From assembly GCA_017591395.1 (NCBI GenBank), contig WEDG01004083.1:124001-188000 (forward strand): DNA of 64,000 bases, in the 5' to 3' direction. This DNA comes from Schistocephalus solidus. Its lineage: Eukaryota > Platyhelminthes > Cestoda > Diphyllobothriidea > Diphyllobothriidae. This document shows positions 12,506 through 22,779 of this stretch, piece by piece (position 1 is the first letter of the stretch; every line of letters starts with the position of its first letter). Made by a program: the position numbers and the translations under genes. Below the pieces are notes generated by a model. It worked only from the letters and a program-made list of their open reading frames with translations. It was not told the DNA's origin and ran no database searches.

Positions 12506-13720
12506 CTAGGGTAAGCCGATGGGTAGTTCACTTGGATTGGCTGGAAGCAAGAAGTAAAATGGAGACGATTGGGGAGGGCAAGCAGCTTTAAGGATTAGGT
12601 AATGGAACATCGTCCTACTATGAAGTTTAAAAGAGCTGGGTTGACTCACGTGAGAACTACTGGTCTTAGGTGGTGGGAAGCCCAGACTAGTTGGGAGTGA
12701 AAATGCCTGGGGAAGATTATTATTGGCTCCATCGGTAGGGTAGTAAATAGGGAGTTCGTTGGCTCCCGGTGTGTTGAACAAGCAATTATTCAGGGAAATA
12801 ATTTGGCCTATGGGTTTTATAGAGGACTTCAATTGAAGAGGATAAGTAGATCAAAGAGAAGGCAGCATATCATTTAATGGAAATATGGTACCTGTATTTT
12901 GGGTTGGATTCGGATTTTGAATAACGTCGTTCTGACGGCATTCCTGGGGTTATTTAATTGAAAAACTTTGACGAGTTTATTCGTATGGCGAAGCTGTCGG
13001 TCTAGATGATGAACAATGCTTCACGGATGTTCTAGGGGGACTACCAGTAGAAGTAGAAATGACAGCTGGAGATACTGCTAAGAAGGAGACAGATGAAGGT
13101 GGTAGATGGCTTGAGTGGTAGAGGTAGAGGTTAGGGGCAGTAATGAGTTCGATTTCATATGGGTAGGATAAGCTGACCCCTTATGGCCAATTGTCTTGCG
13201 AGCAGATTGAGGATCTTTTGGTTGACAAGGCGAGGGTTAATTTTAAGAGAGGGACCTAATTGTTCCTTCTATGGCGGTGAGATCAGGACCTAAGAAAACT
13301 TTCGCGTTTTCCAGATATCTTGAATCTCATTCTCGGTGGAAAAAAACTGAATCAACCGCCAGTGAGGAAAAAAGTTTAACTAAAATTGGTGGATTTTTGC
13401 TACGGGACGATAGCTATTTGGCCTCTGCTGTCTTATAGTTTAATGCAAAGAAGTATAGGAAATCCACCGCAACAGCAATTGGCCGTGCGGATTGAGTATA
13501 CGTTTTTTTTAAATCGGAAATACAATGTTCTGTTTTGCCAAGCAGAGATTCCCTGGCGACCAAGTGAACAAGTTTGTCTTTACTTTTACATTCTTCAAAG
13601 GGAACATCAGAGATGTTCTTGTCGAACCATTTTCCTAGAATTGAGCGCATGGTGCCAAATTTCAGTATAAAGTCGTTACAATTGTGTAAAGCAGACATGT
13701 CAAGCTGTCTAAAATTAACA
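12506..13720 (-). pseudogene. LINE copy A: ORF1 remnant
   Basis: The minus-strand frames 12,506-12,832 (Pro/Ser-rich linker) and 13,414-13,983 hold the ORF1-like protein. The shared core reads NDFILKFGTMRSILGKWFD in A and NDFLMKFGSALSILGNLFD in B2, followed by VDFLYFFALNYKTAEAK in A and MDFLYSSGFNCKIVKAK in B2. A carries about 35 residues between the two blocks that B2 lacks. ORF1 proteins of this clade bind the element RNA; no zinc knuckle is clear in A. The part of the 189-codon frame upstream of about 13,720 (its first ~85 residues) does not align with B2 and may be flanking DNA. Confidence 0.65.
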
Positions 13721-13983
13721 ATAGGTGATGAGTAGCTCTTAGTGCATACTACCCTCGATGTACTTAAGACCAGCGAAGGCAAAGAGGCAAAGATCTTTCG
13801 ATTTACCATGGCTTTCGCTCTCATCGCAGTTCGAAGTAAAATTTGGTGGATTAAGAAAAGCTCGTATGAGCTCTTAAGGAAAAAGTTAAGCGAGAATATA
13901 GCTGTGTACAAAGGTAAACAATTGAAGACCGTTAAATTGGCAAAATAAGAATTGCAGAATGCAATGAAAAAAATAGTAGGCAA

Positions 13984-14510
13984 TATCTTACTAAACTCGA
14001 AGTGAGAATGGCAAATGATTATCTCAAGAGAATAGGCCCGAATTTATCTAATTTTTTCTTCAACATGGACTCTAAAGACTTCTGGTCCATAGGCGAATGC
14101 GTTTTATATAAAAATGTCTTCTTATTTTCGAAAGTTAAAACCAATGTCCTTTGAGTTTGACCGTTAGTCAAGTTTTAACCCACATGCTTCGCATTCGCAA
14201 AAGCAAGCAATTCTGCGTTATATAATATGATGGCTCTACTGGCGTAGACTGCTAGTTCCCACCTTTTTACGCAGTCTGTTGTGATGGAAGAGTTGATATT
14301 CAACGATGGCTTGTTTGCTATCCAATAATTTAGCCAGCAACCAAGTTTCTGTAATGAAAATGACATCCGGATGCACACCGGATGTCCATGCTTTCAGTTC
14401 ATCTAGTTTCTGGAACTAACTCTGTGCGTTTGAATGAAGAAAGTGGAGCCTTGTCTGGGCAGATTTTCGGATAATATTTGGATCAGGATTGCTAGAATTG
14501 TTGGGTTCCT
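13984..14510. other. Unassigned DNA flanking LINE A
   Basis: No gene or repeat recognised; short open frames only (for example 14,175-14,378, minus) without motifs. Confidence 0.4.

Positions 14511-14559
<49 letters not shown>
14511..14559. repeat. (TAA)n microsatellite
   Basis: About 16 uninterrupted copies of the trinucleotide ATA/TAA. It explains the poly-Ile stretch in the open frames that cross it on both strands, which should not be taken as genes. Confidence 0.97.
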
Positions 14560-15605
14560 GTTGTATTTAATGCCGGTTTACGGACATTGTCCTTTATGCC
14601 TTCCACTGTCTTTGTAGTAGGCTACTGATTTCGATCGAACTGGAGGTCAAGGTGTTTACTGACATTTCTTCCACTTAGCGGTATTTTAGTGTGAACTGGC
14701 TGCCCAGTGTCATGAACTTTATCCAGAGAAATGACCTCTGGGCATGTAAGATTTCGCCATTCCAGATTTTGAGATGGCTTTCACCCAGCTTGGATCCCTT
14801 CAGGAATTCTACTTTGAGCTCTCTCCAATCCTCCCTCTCTACAGCTGAAAAATCCTGCTACAAATCCGTCCAGTGAGCGTTTCGGAGCGCAGGTTTCCTA
14901 CTCGGCAATGAGTGGGCTTCACACTCGTTCTGAATTACAAGCTTCAGTAGTCTTGGTTTGCTGGACTCAGCATTTGATTTACATATTCGGCCTATTCGGA
15001 AGGTTATCAGAACGGTTACCCGCCCATTCTCTTTTAATAAAGATTAAAGATAGCTCTGAGACGGTTCCATGTCATCGTATATTCTTGCGTCAGGGTGCAG
15101 GATCTAGATTCCGGTATACTTTTAATAATTATGCATTTGCTGGATTATCACTCGAGGCGCTTGTGTGTTTAAGGTGTCAGATGTAGACTGAAGCATGCCT
15201 TTGATAACTATGCATTTACTGCGATCCACTTGAGGCCTCTGTGGTTGTTTCTTATTTTCAGGAATTCAATTATGATCACTCAGATTTCCGTCATCTTCTG
15301 TTTTCAGGGGGTTTATTGGGACATCGCTTTAGCCTTGTTCTCGGTTTTATGCGGCTTCTTGGTCAGTTGCAATTTTCGCCGACGCCTTTTTGCTTAAACT
15401 CGGCCCGCTCTTACTAGGGTTCTGGCTTAGTCTGACTTTTCGGGATGCACTGAGATGATTTTTATTTTCTGATCCCCCTGCCAGTCGTCCTTTTGATGTA
15501 CTGGATATTGGTTTTCAATTAAGCCGAGGCCCGTTAGCACACTGTCGTCTTTCTCGATGACTGTTACGACAGAGGAACATGTGTTTATGTAGGTTCTTTT
15601 ATCTT
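14560..15605. other. Unassigned DNA next to PLE fragment 1
   Basis: Frames at 14,691-14,876 and 14,908-15,186 (plus) have no recognisable domain. The minus strand just below 15,606 does not align with the region after PLE fragment 3 (beyond 52,060), which places the end of the shared element at 15,606. Confidence 0.4.
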
Positions 15606-16655
15606 GAGAAGAAATAGATGTGATCGCTTAGACAAGAGCTTTATTCGTCTGAAATTTCGGATTCAACTCGAACCCATTATCAGTGATATGGGTAATCCGT
15701 CCAAAGGAAGCTGCAGTATGTATACGATGCAGTCACTATGCTACTGCACGCCTACGGCAATAAGCAGCTCCCCCTTCAGCCATGCCGACAGCGCTCTGGT
15801 GCGTAACTTGTCTGAGGGTCGGCATATGGGTCGTTATCCACTGAAATTTCGTCACCCGTGTTGCAGGGTGGCGTGAAGATTGCTCGGTCATCTGGCTTAC
15901 TGGCCCTGGTGTTGGAAAATGTGATCGTTTGAGCTCTCCCCGAGTTGATTATTGTTCTGGCCAAATTGTGTCCCAACACCGAATATGGGTTGGGAAGGTC
16001 ATTCCACTTGTTACTAGACTGGAGGCCTGACCCATGATTCAGGCCACTCGCGACTCACGCGATTATCACCTCCTGCGAGAATTTTGGCTTCATCTAACTT
16101 GAATTTGTGACCAAATCACCGAATGAGCCACAACTCGAGAATTGGCGTCGTTTCGCCGCATTGCTGCCACGTTTTTAGCCATTCTGGTCCGAAGCAGTCT
16201 TCTGGTTTCCCCGGCGTAGTTGCTTTGCCCGCAACTGTACCAGAGCCGAGAAACAACTCCAGATGTTTCTTTTCGTGGCAGTGTGTCCTTTGGTCTCATT
16301 ACCTGACGCCAAACGGCGGTCTCTGGTCTGTGTGTGACACCAACTTCAAGTGGCGCGATAAGGTGGCTGCTGGCCTCCAATACATTTTTGACGCATGGAA
16401 TCGCATGCCAATATTTAGGTTCAGTGCAATTTTTTCGTTCTTCCAATTTGCTCGTGCACCGGCTGACGAATTTTGCGTGGGTAGCTATTTCGCTGAAAAC
16501 GCGTCGAATTTATTGTAATTTGGCAACTTTTTCTTCCGGTTTACTGCAGTGCGTCTCAACACACCGATACAGCGTCCTTACGCAACTGAATTTGTGGCTG
16601 ATTGGGTGGTTGCAGTTATAGTTCAGTACTTGCATGGTTTTTGCCACTTTCCTGA
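15606..16655 (-). mobile_element. Penelope-like element fragment 1 (linker, GIY-YIG endonuclease, tail, 3' hammerhead)
   Basis: The minus strand reads, from 16,655 down: a linker (MQVLNYNCNHPISHK, SCVRTLYRCVETHC) that in flatworm PLE-type proteins follows the RT; an in-frame TAA near 16,516; then 118 codons (16,446-16,090) with HRPETAVWRQVMRPKDTLP and SGVVSRLWYSCGQSNYAGE, the GIY-YIG fold in the form GVV...YAG. The Arg of the fold is present (ETRRLLRTR), but the usual E-H pair after it is K-N. After a frameshift near 16,095 the tail continues (GHKFKLDEAKILAGGDNRVS), then PNPYSVLGHNLARTI on to 15,776. The RT itself is missing, so the copy is 5'-truncated at about 16,655. The 3' end is set by loss of similarity with fragment 3. 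Inactive. Confidence 0.8.
15647..15690 (-). ncRNA. Hammerhead-ribozyme-like motif 1 (PLE 3' region)
   Basis: On the minus strand the core reads CTGATAA (15,683-15,677), a 6-bp hairpin GGGTTC/GAATCC with a GAGTT loop, then GAAA (15,658-15,655), then TTC and AGAC. This is the hammerhead order: CUGANGA, helix II, GAAA, very short helix III, cleavage triplet, helix I. One core base is mutated (G8 to A), so this copy should be inactive. The downstream AGAC would pair with the GTCT that precedes the core in the sister copy at 51,978, pointing to an ancestral 4-bp helix I. Short helix III is typical of PLE hammerheads. Confidence 0.6.
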
Positions 16656-17159
16656 AAAATTTATTCCTAAGGCAACCACAATCTTTGTGACAAACGAGAT
16701 TAATTAAATAAATAAATTGTATAATTAATGCACAAAGGGCCCCATCATTACAAACTTAGTATCGCGGTTTAACGAAATACAAAGTGGATAATTGCTGCAC
16801 TATGTGAACAGCCATATAAACAGCAGAAATGAGTAGTATGGTAGGCATATCTGATTCAGAACGATTCGCAATTTTAAAACAATAGCCAACAATCTTTGAA
16901 ATATACGGTGTACTAGGAAAGCAGTAGTGGAAAAAAACTCCTACGTTAAATTGGGGGTGGAGTTTGGCGAGCCGCAAATTTAAAAAAAATATTGGAGAAA
17001 TACCTGATTCTCTTAAAAAAATTAATAGATACAGTTGATGGGATTGGTACGATGCCATGGGATGGTACTGTGATTTTGCAGACAACGTATGAGTGTTCGG
17101 AACGCTCCTTGTCAGGTTACAGATAATATAACAGCCGGAGCTACATACTAATTTTAATC
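16656..17159. other. Unassigned AT-rich DNA between PLE 1 and LINE B1
   Basis: Contains an AATTAAATAAATAAAT stretch near 16,696-16,715. The 109-codon minus frame 16,756-17,085 has no motif I recognise and does not align with LINE copy A, so it does not supply the missing 3' end of LINE B2. Confidence 0.4.
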
Positions 17160-17515
17160 AACAGGGAGGTGAGAGTGGAGAAACTCATCGTAGAAAAAAG
17201 GGTCGAAACGAAGAGAGCAAATAAGAGTTTATGAGATAATCACCAAGGTGCGAACTTAGTGACTGCATACTCCACCAACAGTGTGGTGAAAACATCAGAA
17301 CCCACCACGATCATCTTTATATCCCGGAGACCATCATAAGAGTTGCAATAGCGGAGAAAAGCATCAAGGTTTTTAAGTGTTGGTGATTATATTTGAAAAG
17401 AAGTGGACGAAGAGCGAGTGCGATGATTGACTCTACAGAGGATGATTAAACATATTTAGAAACCAATGTAATATCAGGGAACTGCCTCAAATACCAGGAG
17501 AACCCTTTTCAAAAT
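17160..17515 (-). mobile_element. LINE copy B1, 3' tail (distal part)
   Basis: Collinear with 8,880-9,235 of copy A: shared landmarks include agatcatcac/agataatcac, ccaaggtgcg, gtgactgca and aaataccagRagaac. Similarity stops abruptly at about 17,515 (ttttcaaaat) and resumes at about 19,146, the gap being filled by LINE D. The 3' boundary near 17,160 agrees with copy A. Confidence 0.7.
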
Positions 17516-19145
17516 AAATAGGCATATTGATTTGGCACTGCTTGGGCGAAGTAAAATCCTTAGAACACTGGAAAAAAACCTAAAACAAACTCCTCTTTTC
17601 ATTAACCACTTTAGCTTTGGTTTGATTGTTTGCTTAAATAACAGTGTTCGAAATGACGAGTTTGTTTTAAGTAAAAAACCTGTTTTCCAAGGTTAAGAAA
17701 TAGCAAAATGTGAAGTTAAAACAACTATACAGAATGGGGATGAATGTATCAGGGTAAGACTGGTTAGAGTCAAGACTAGTCTCTTTTTGACGTTCGAGAG
17801 TATTCATTTGACTGAGGTAGAAACGTCTGCGGTCGATTCGAAGGGATTGGTACTTCCAATCAGATGCGAGCGCAGTCGATTCCGTTGTGGGGTCTGTCAC
17901 GTGCCCGAGATGTACAAGCAGCGACCCAGAAGGAAAGGAAGATATGGATGTGTAGAATATACTAGTAACCTAAGCACAGTAAGAAACTAATTGTGAGGGA
18001 AACCTAGGTAAAAAAATAATCGAAGTCCGTTGGATGGCTGTTCAGTTGAGATCCGGGAGGAGCGACGGACGGGCTGCAAGATGGTTCCTGCTCGTAGATG
18101 CGGCCGGAAAATAGGGGTCCAGGATTTCATTCCTCAGCCGTATTTATGACATCTCCATTGACAAGGTCGGATCCCACCGGTGATGATTGGTTGAGTTTCA
18201 TTAGTGAAATGAATTTAAACAAACTTAAACTAGGTTAACCCGTCTGGATCAGAAGACCATATCAATTGTATAGCTCCATACATAAGCCTTCAATGCCATC
18301 ACATTTGGATAAGGGTCTGGTAAGCATCTTTGAATGGCATCAAGTTTCTTTCGGCCATCTGATGGCATTATGCCAAAAAATTGAGCAGTAATCCAGGAGA
18401 GATAAAACCGTACATTTTATATAGTCGTGTCTTTAGGGCAGGTAAGGAGAAATTTTTACAAATGAATCCGCATAGTCTAGTGGCTTTTGGTGATATTTTT
18501 TTAACGTAGGGAGATAAATCAAGAGTATTTGTATAGCTAAGACCTAAGTCTTTGATTGATGTTATCTCGGTTATTTCCTGATTGTTGAAAATTAAGGGAG
18601 GAAGTTTTTGTGGACCAACAATCAGGAGACGACATTTACTTGGATAGAAAGGCATTTGCCATAGAGTACTCCATTCGCTTAGTTTTTAAGATCATTTTCA
18701 ATCGTTCTTTGCATACTGGCTACTGTATGCTTGTTATATGCATATGCAAGTTTTAAGTCGTCCGCATATAAAAATGTTTCAGCTGACCTTGATATAGATG
18801 ATAGGTCGTGAATGTATATAAGAAATAGGAGAGGACCTAGGATAGTCCCCTGAAGTACTCCACTACTAATATGAGATGGTTCTGAGACCACGTTTCGAAT
18901 TTGTACTACCTGATATTGGTTTTGAAGGTAAGATTTTACAAAGTCGAGAAGAGGAGACCCAATCCCATGACTTATTAGGTTTACTAGAAGCTTATGATGG
19001 GGGACTTTATCGAACGCTTTTTTTAGGTCAAAGTCTATCGTAGCTACCGTGTTTCCGTCTTCTCTGTTACTTGAAACGAATTCAAGGAAGGTGAAATGGC
19101 AGGACTGACATAACTTTTTAGATAAGAAAGCGTGTTGAGAGGAAG
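17516..19145 (-). mobile_element. LINE D, 5'-truncated non-LTR element inserted in LINE B1
   Basis: About 1.63 kb with no counterpart in copy A splits the B1 tail. It encodes on the minus strand an RT of a different LINE family (see the RT entry) followed by about 850 bp of 3' sequence. The 5' end starts inside the RT finger domain, as expected for incomplete target-primed reverse transcription. Junctions were placed by matching A: gagttttggaaggaaaccg in A and gagttttacaaaggaaacg in B1 from about 19,150. I could not identify a target-site duplication with confidence. It has only one evident frameshift in 250 codons, so it looks younger than its host. Confidence 0.75.
18368..19140 (-). pseudogene. 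LINE D reverse transcriptase (partial, one frameshift)
   Basis: The 164-codon frame (19,173-18,679) enters in the RT finger region (QHAFLSKKLCQSCHFTFLE), then gives IDFDLKKAFDKVPHHKLL with the first catalytic Asp, SSGVLQGTILGPLLFLIYI, and ETFLYADDLKLAYA with an intact YADD catalytic pair. A one-base indel in the A-run near 18,680 shifts the frame; translation resumes as KLSEWSTLWQMPFYPSKC and a thumb segment IKDLGLSYTNTLDLS (to 18,368). The first dozen residues of the open frame (MSVSFVKLR...) come from LINE B1 flank, not LINE D. The RT copies RNA at nicked DNA; this copy lacks endonuclease and the finger start, so it cannot act alone. Confidence 0.85.
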
Positions 19146-20265
19146 GTCTGAGTTTTACAAAGGAAACGGACAACCAAGACTTTATATATTCCGAAGTTAA
19201 ATGTTAACGTTATTCAGCTTTGAAAACAACTAATGCAGATGACCCCCCTATTTCGAGATGACGGTTATTCCATATGAAAGCATACTTGGAGGCAAATAAT
19301 GAGACTGGTTATTTGTGGTGGTGAAATGATAAGGAAGGAATTACTTGTGGCATAGGGTCGATCTACTGGAGTGAGAGCGTTAATGCGTGGGAGATTTGGG
19401 CTAGAGATAACGCGAAACAGGAAGCATAGCCCGGTTTTCGAGTCTTCTTTCTCACATAAATTTAAGGTTTGCTAATTGACATCTATGCGTTTAAGAAATA
19501 CTGGATCAAGGAGAGAAAATAGTCTTCGAGTAAAAATTCCTTGTCTATTTCCAAGCTTATTGCGATCAGAGGCGTTCATCAGACCAAAGAAGGGACAGTT
19601 GTATTCTACGATGAGAAGAAAAAACATGCGGTACAGTTTTAACTTTATTTCCGGAAGAAAAGAAAGTATGTGAGATAAAACCACATATCTGTGCAGCTTT
19701 AGCAGAAATTCGATCTGCGTGAGGCCAAAATGCTAGCTTATTCGTGTAAATTAGACCTAAGTATCTCATGGTTGATCGTTCTAAAAGTGTACTATTTTGA
19801 AATACCAGGGGCACAGGAGGCTTGGCGGGGCCAAAACACATGAAAATTCTCTTGGATGGAGAACATTCCATCTGCCAACTAGAGCTCCAACGTGAGAGAA
19901 CAAGTAGATCAATGTTGATTTCATCAACGCATATTTTGGCAGTCTTTAGAAAATGAATAAATGCACTTAAGATCGTCAGGGTAAACGAAAGTTTGTGAAT
20001 TTTTGAATGTGTGAGTACTGTTGAAATTTCATTTATGCGCAGACTTAAGAGAAGGTGATCTTACACCTTACCTTGAAAAAAACCACTCGTGATCGGCTGA
20101 TGCGTCTAGTAGCAACTTCTGGCTGGCTGCCTTTTGTCAATTAGGAAACAATGAAGTTAAGTAGAGGAAGCCGGATGCCGAGGACTTCCAGTCTCACCAG
20201 AAGGCGTCTTTGTGGTACCCTGTCAAAGGTCTTGCTCTGGATAAAGTAGATCACAACCACTGATT
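19146..20265 (-). mobile_element. LINE copy B1, 3' tail to RT palm
   Basis: Continuation of B1 after LINE D. It aligns with 9,260-10,645 of copy A except that the 295-bp SINE-like block is absent. The thumb and C-terminal parts are best preserved here: MECSPSKRIFMCFGPAKPP, STMRYLGLIYTNKL, AAQICGFIS, and the LYRMFFLLIVEY block. It stops within the palm motif (the ATCACAACC of the FDLSKAF-coding region) at about 20,265, where B2 sequence from a different part of the element begins. Confidence 0.7.
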
Positions 20266-20392
20266 ACAGAAAGTAGATCTGCGTGAGGTAATCATGCTAG
20301 CTTATTCATGAATGTTTGATCTAAGTCTCTTATGAATAATCGTTCTAAAAGTGGATTATTTTGAAATATTAATGGTCCTTGCAGCTGGGCGG

Positions 20393-20690
20393 AGAGGAGC
20401 CGAACCTCTGGTTGCTGCGTCACCCAGCAGCAGAAACATGGGCAAAACACGTGTCTGGGATTTAACCTAGTACATGTGTCAAATGTTCAGTAAAACGACT
20501 TTTCACATAAGATTCATAATACTTGTAGCACTACCTGTTTGTAGAATAGGCATTATGTGTTTATTCTACAGTGTTTGAATATCTTCGACTCAAATGTTCA
20601 TTTAAATTTCTGGTCTGACCCTACAAGTGCATATCCCGGGCACTTTCCTCCACGTATTGCATTTAATAATTTCAGAAATTATTTCCTTGA
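20393..20690 (-). repeat. SINE-like insertion inside LINE B2 (same site as in A)
   Basis: This block matches 9,931-10,225: GAGGTTCGGCTCC-like box B on the minus strand (about 20,395-20,407), cagcagcagaaacatggg, gtttgtagaataggcattatg and cagtgtttgaat in the same order. It lies at the same RT codon position as in copy A and is absent in B1, so A and B2 belong to one sub-lineage that already carried it. Confidence 0.6.
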
Positions 20691-21137
20691 CATGAATATA
20701 CACTTGAATGGGGAAAATTCCATCTGACGACTAAAGCTCCAACGTGAGAACATAAGTAGATCAGTGTTGACTTTATCAACGGGACTATTGGCCATGCCGT
20801 TAGAACCATGCATTGAAAAAGCGCCACTCAAGATTGACTGAGGCACCGAGTAGCTATTTCCTACTACGGTTAGATAATAGGAACCAAGGAGGTCGAGGAG
20901 AGGAGGCCAGATTCCGAAAGCTTCCAGCTGCAGTAAAATACGTCTGTGTGGTACCTTTTCAAAGGCTTTGCTCAGGTCAAAGTAGATCACAACCACTGAT
21001 TGCTGCTCATTACGAAGGGAAGTGACGAGGTTAAGAAAAGCTAAGTGGCACACTTCGCCTGACCTTCCAGATAGAAAACCACATTCCGAGTCACTTAGAA
21101 GCTTAATTTCTGGGAAAAAGTCGAGAATTTGATACAA
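20691..21137 (-). pseudogene. LINE copy B2: RT finger/palm domain
   Basis: The minus frame reads SDSECGFLSGRSGEVCHLAF (finger, QxGFxxxRS type), IYFDLSKAFEKVPHRRILL (palm, first catalytic Asp) and FGIWPPLLDLL, then a degraded SSG-QG-LGP block. The catalytic YADD box falls in decayed sequence next to the SINE-like block. Inactive. Confidence 0.8.
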
Positions 21138-21954
21138 AATAATGTTAACAAGAAGTTTTGCTAGAACAGTGGTATTGAGAACGCCTTGAAAATTATTTAC
21201 TTCGAAAGAAATCCCGACTCTAAGTCAGGAAGATTAATAGTTGTTTTCCATGAGTCAGGAAATAATCCGTTTGAAAAGACAAACTGAGAATATATGGCTA
21301 AGCAATCGGGGAAAGCTCGGCACTTTCTTGAAAACTGTGTTTAGAATGCTGTCAGTTATCGAAGAGTGCGAGTTTTTAGATGAATTAAATCTAAGAAGAA
21401 ATCAATGTTATTGATAACATTGAAAAAGTATGGCTGAAACGACGTAGCCGGCTCAGATTCTCTTGGAGAGATGTTTTACGAAGAAAGCACGAAACATTTA
21501 ATCCTTGTCAGAGTCTTCGAGAGCAACGCTTTTATTTTCATTTAGTGATGGAGGAATATCGTAACCTCGATAGAGGAAAACCGACGATGTAACAGTTGAG
21601 CAACAGCTTTTGCAGAGTTTATATCGTTGAGTGCAATACGAATTTAAGAGGATTATTTGAAAATCTCTGCGATCCTTAGATGCACAAATAACGAACTAGT
21701 AGATGGAACTTTCAACTGCCTCCTCGAATTCTTTAGTCTTAGCAAAATTAATTGAAGAACGGTTCATTCCGAAGCATAAGGCTTGGTTATTTTAGTTAGC
21801 AACAATTCAAGGACGTTGCTTGAAACAACCGACAGGAAGTCACAAATACTTGCTACGTAGTTCATGGAGGAGAGATGCTGCCAGTCCAATGAGTTGAAAT
21901 ACTTTTTAATTAAGCTGACATATGTTGGGGTCAAAAGCATGATAGGTACGAACA

Positions 21955-22620
21955 ATGCTAGCCTTTTTCGAAGAGACAAGTTGAAGACGACAGTGAATTA
22001 GTGTATGGTCACTTTGGAAGATGCCCTGCTTAAAATCAAACAAAACGGTAGCAATGTCGTTTGTGAAAATCAGGTCGCAAATATGGTTGCCCCTCGTTGA
22101 AGAGAGGACCAGCCGAGATCAGTTATCACAATTAATGGTATCTAAGGAAGGCTGAACTCTAGGTGGACAAATGTTTGACAACCAGTTAATAATATAAGAA
22201 TTCAAATTTCCAGCGCTTATTTTAATGTCAAAATTACACGCCGAAACCAATTAAAACATTTCACAAAGTTTTGCATCATCATCATCGGATGATGAATAAG
22301 GTGGGTGGTATATGCATCCGATAATTGCCTTTTGTCAGGCGACAATTGCCATCAATTACTAGAGACTAACGAGGCATCTAGAGTAAACGGGAAATGCTCA
22401 AATGAAGCCTTAATATGGAGAAGACAACCACCACCAGCACGCTCACGTATGTGGTCTTGACGGTAAAGGTCCTAACCCCTCTATGATAAGCAAAAAGTGA
22501 TAAATTAAGGGATGCGTCCAAGATTTAGTAACACATCAAGCATTGGGCGTCAGCTCGAATGCAATGGCTGTGTGTTAAGCCATCTTTTTTTAACAAAACC
22601 AAGAATTAAGCAATTTTACA
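21955..22620 (-). pseudogene. LINE copy B2: AP-like endonuclease domain
   Basis: The minus strand gives LYRQDHIRERAGGGCLLHIK near 22,485-22,425 (YRxDRxxRxGGGxxLY block), ISAGNLNSY near 22,220 at the place of the family GDFN motif, and ICDLIFTN ... FQSDHTLIHC near 22,080-21,996 with the catalytic SDH motif kept at 22,005-22,013. Frameshifts and stops are present, but motif retention is better than in copy A. Confidence 0.75.
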
Positions 22621-22779
22621 TCTAATGTACGTCGCGACGCGAAACTGGAGGTACCTTTATTTATTAAAAATACGAATTGGTTAATTAAGTTGCAAGTTAT
22701 TGTTGTTTGGAGATAACTGCCAAATGCGCCAGAAAAATTGACATAAGGAACGTCAGAAACTAAAAGGCTGAGAGGGATA

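Larger units (their letters stand above)
8875..13760 (-). mobile_element. CR1-like non-LTR retrotransposon, copy A (decayed, near full length)
   Basis: Reading the minus strand from about 13,760 down, the order is ORF1, AP-type endonuclease, RT, RT C-terminal region and a 3' tail, the usual layout of CR1-clade LINEs. The assignment rests on (i) protein motifs described in the sub-features and (ii) collinear similarity to copies B1/B2 at 17.2-23.9 kb across almost the whole length. Both tails start at comparable points (about 8,875 and 17,160), which marks the 3' end; similarity at the ORF1 end fades near 13,720/23,890. Many stops and frameshifts make it inactive. It carries a roughly 295-bp insertion at 9,931-10,225 shared with B2. 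Confidence 0.8.

Noticed and set aside
14403..14628. Poly-isoleucine open frames on both strands
   Set aside because: Produced entirely by the (TAA)n microsatellite at 14,511-14,559.
16756..17085. Missing 3' end of LINE B2 or extra PLE coding sequence
   Set aside because: No alignment with LINE copy A's C-terminus and no PLE motif.
22278..22292. (CAT)n run as a microsatellite
   Set aside because: Only four to five units inside LINE B2; too short to list.
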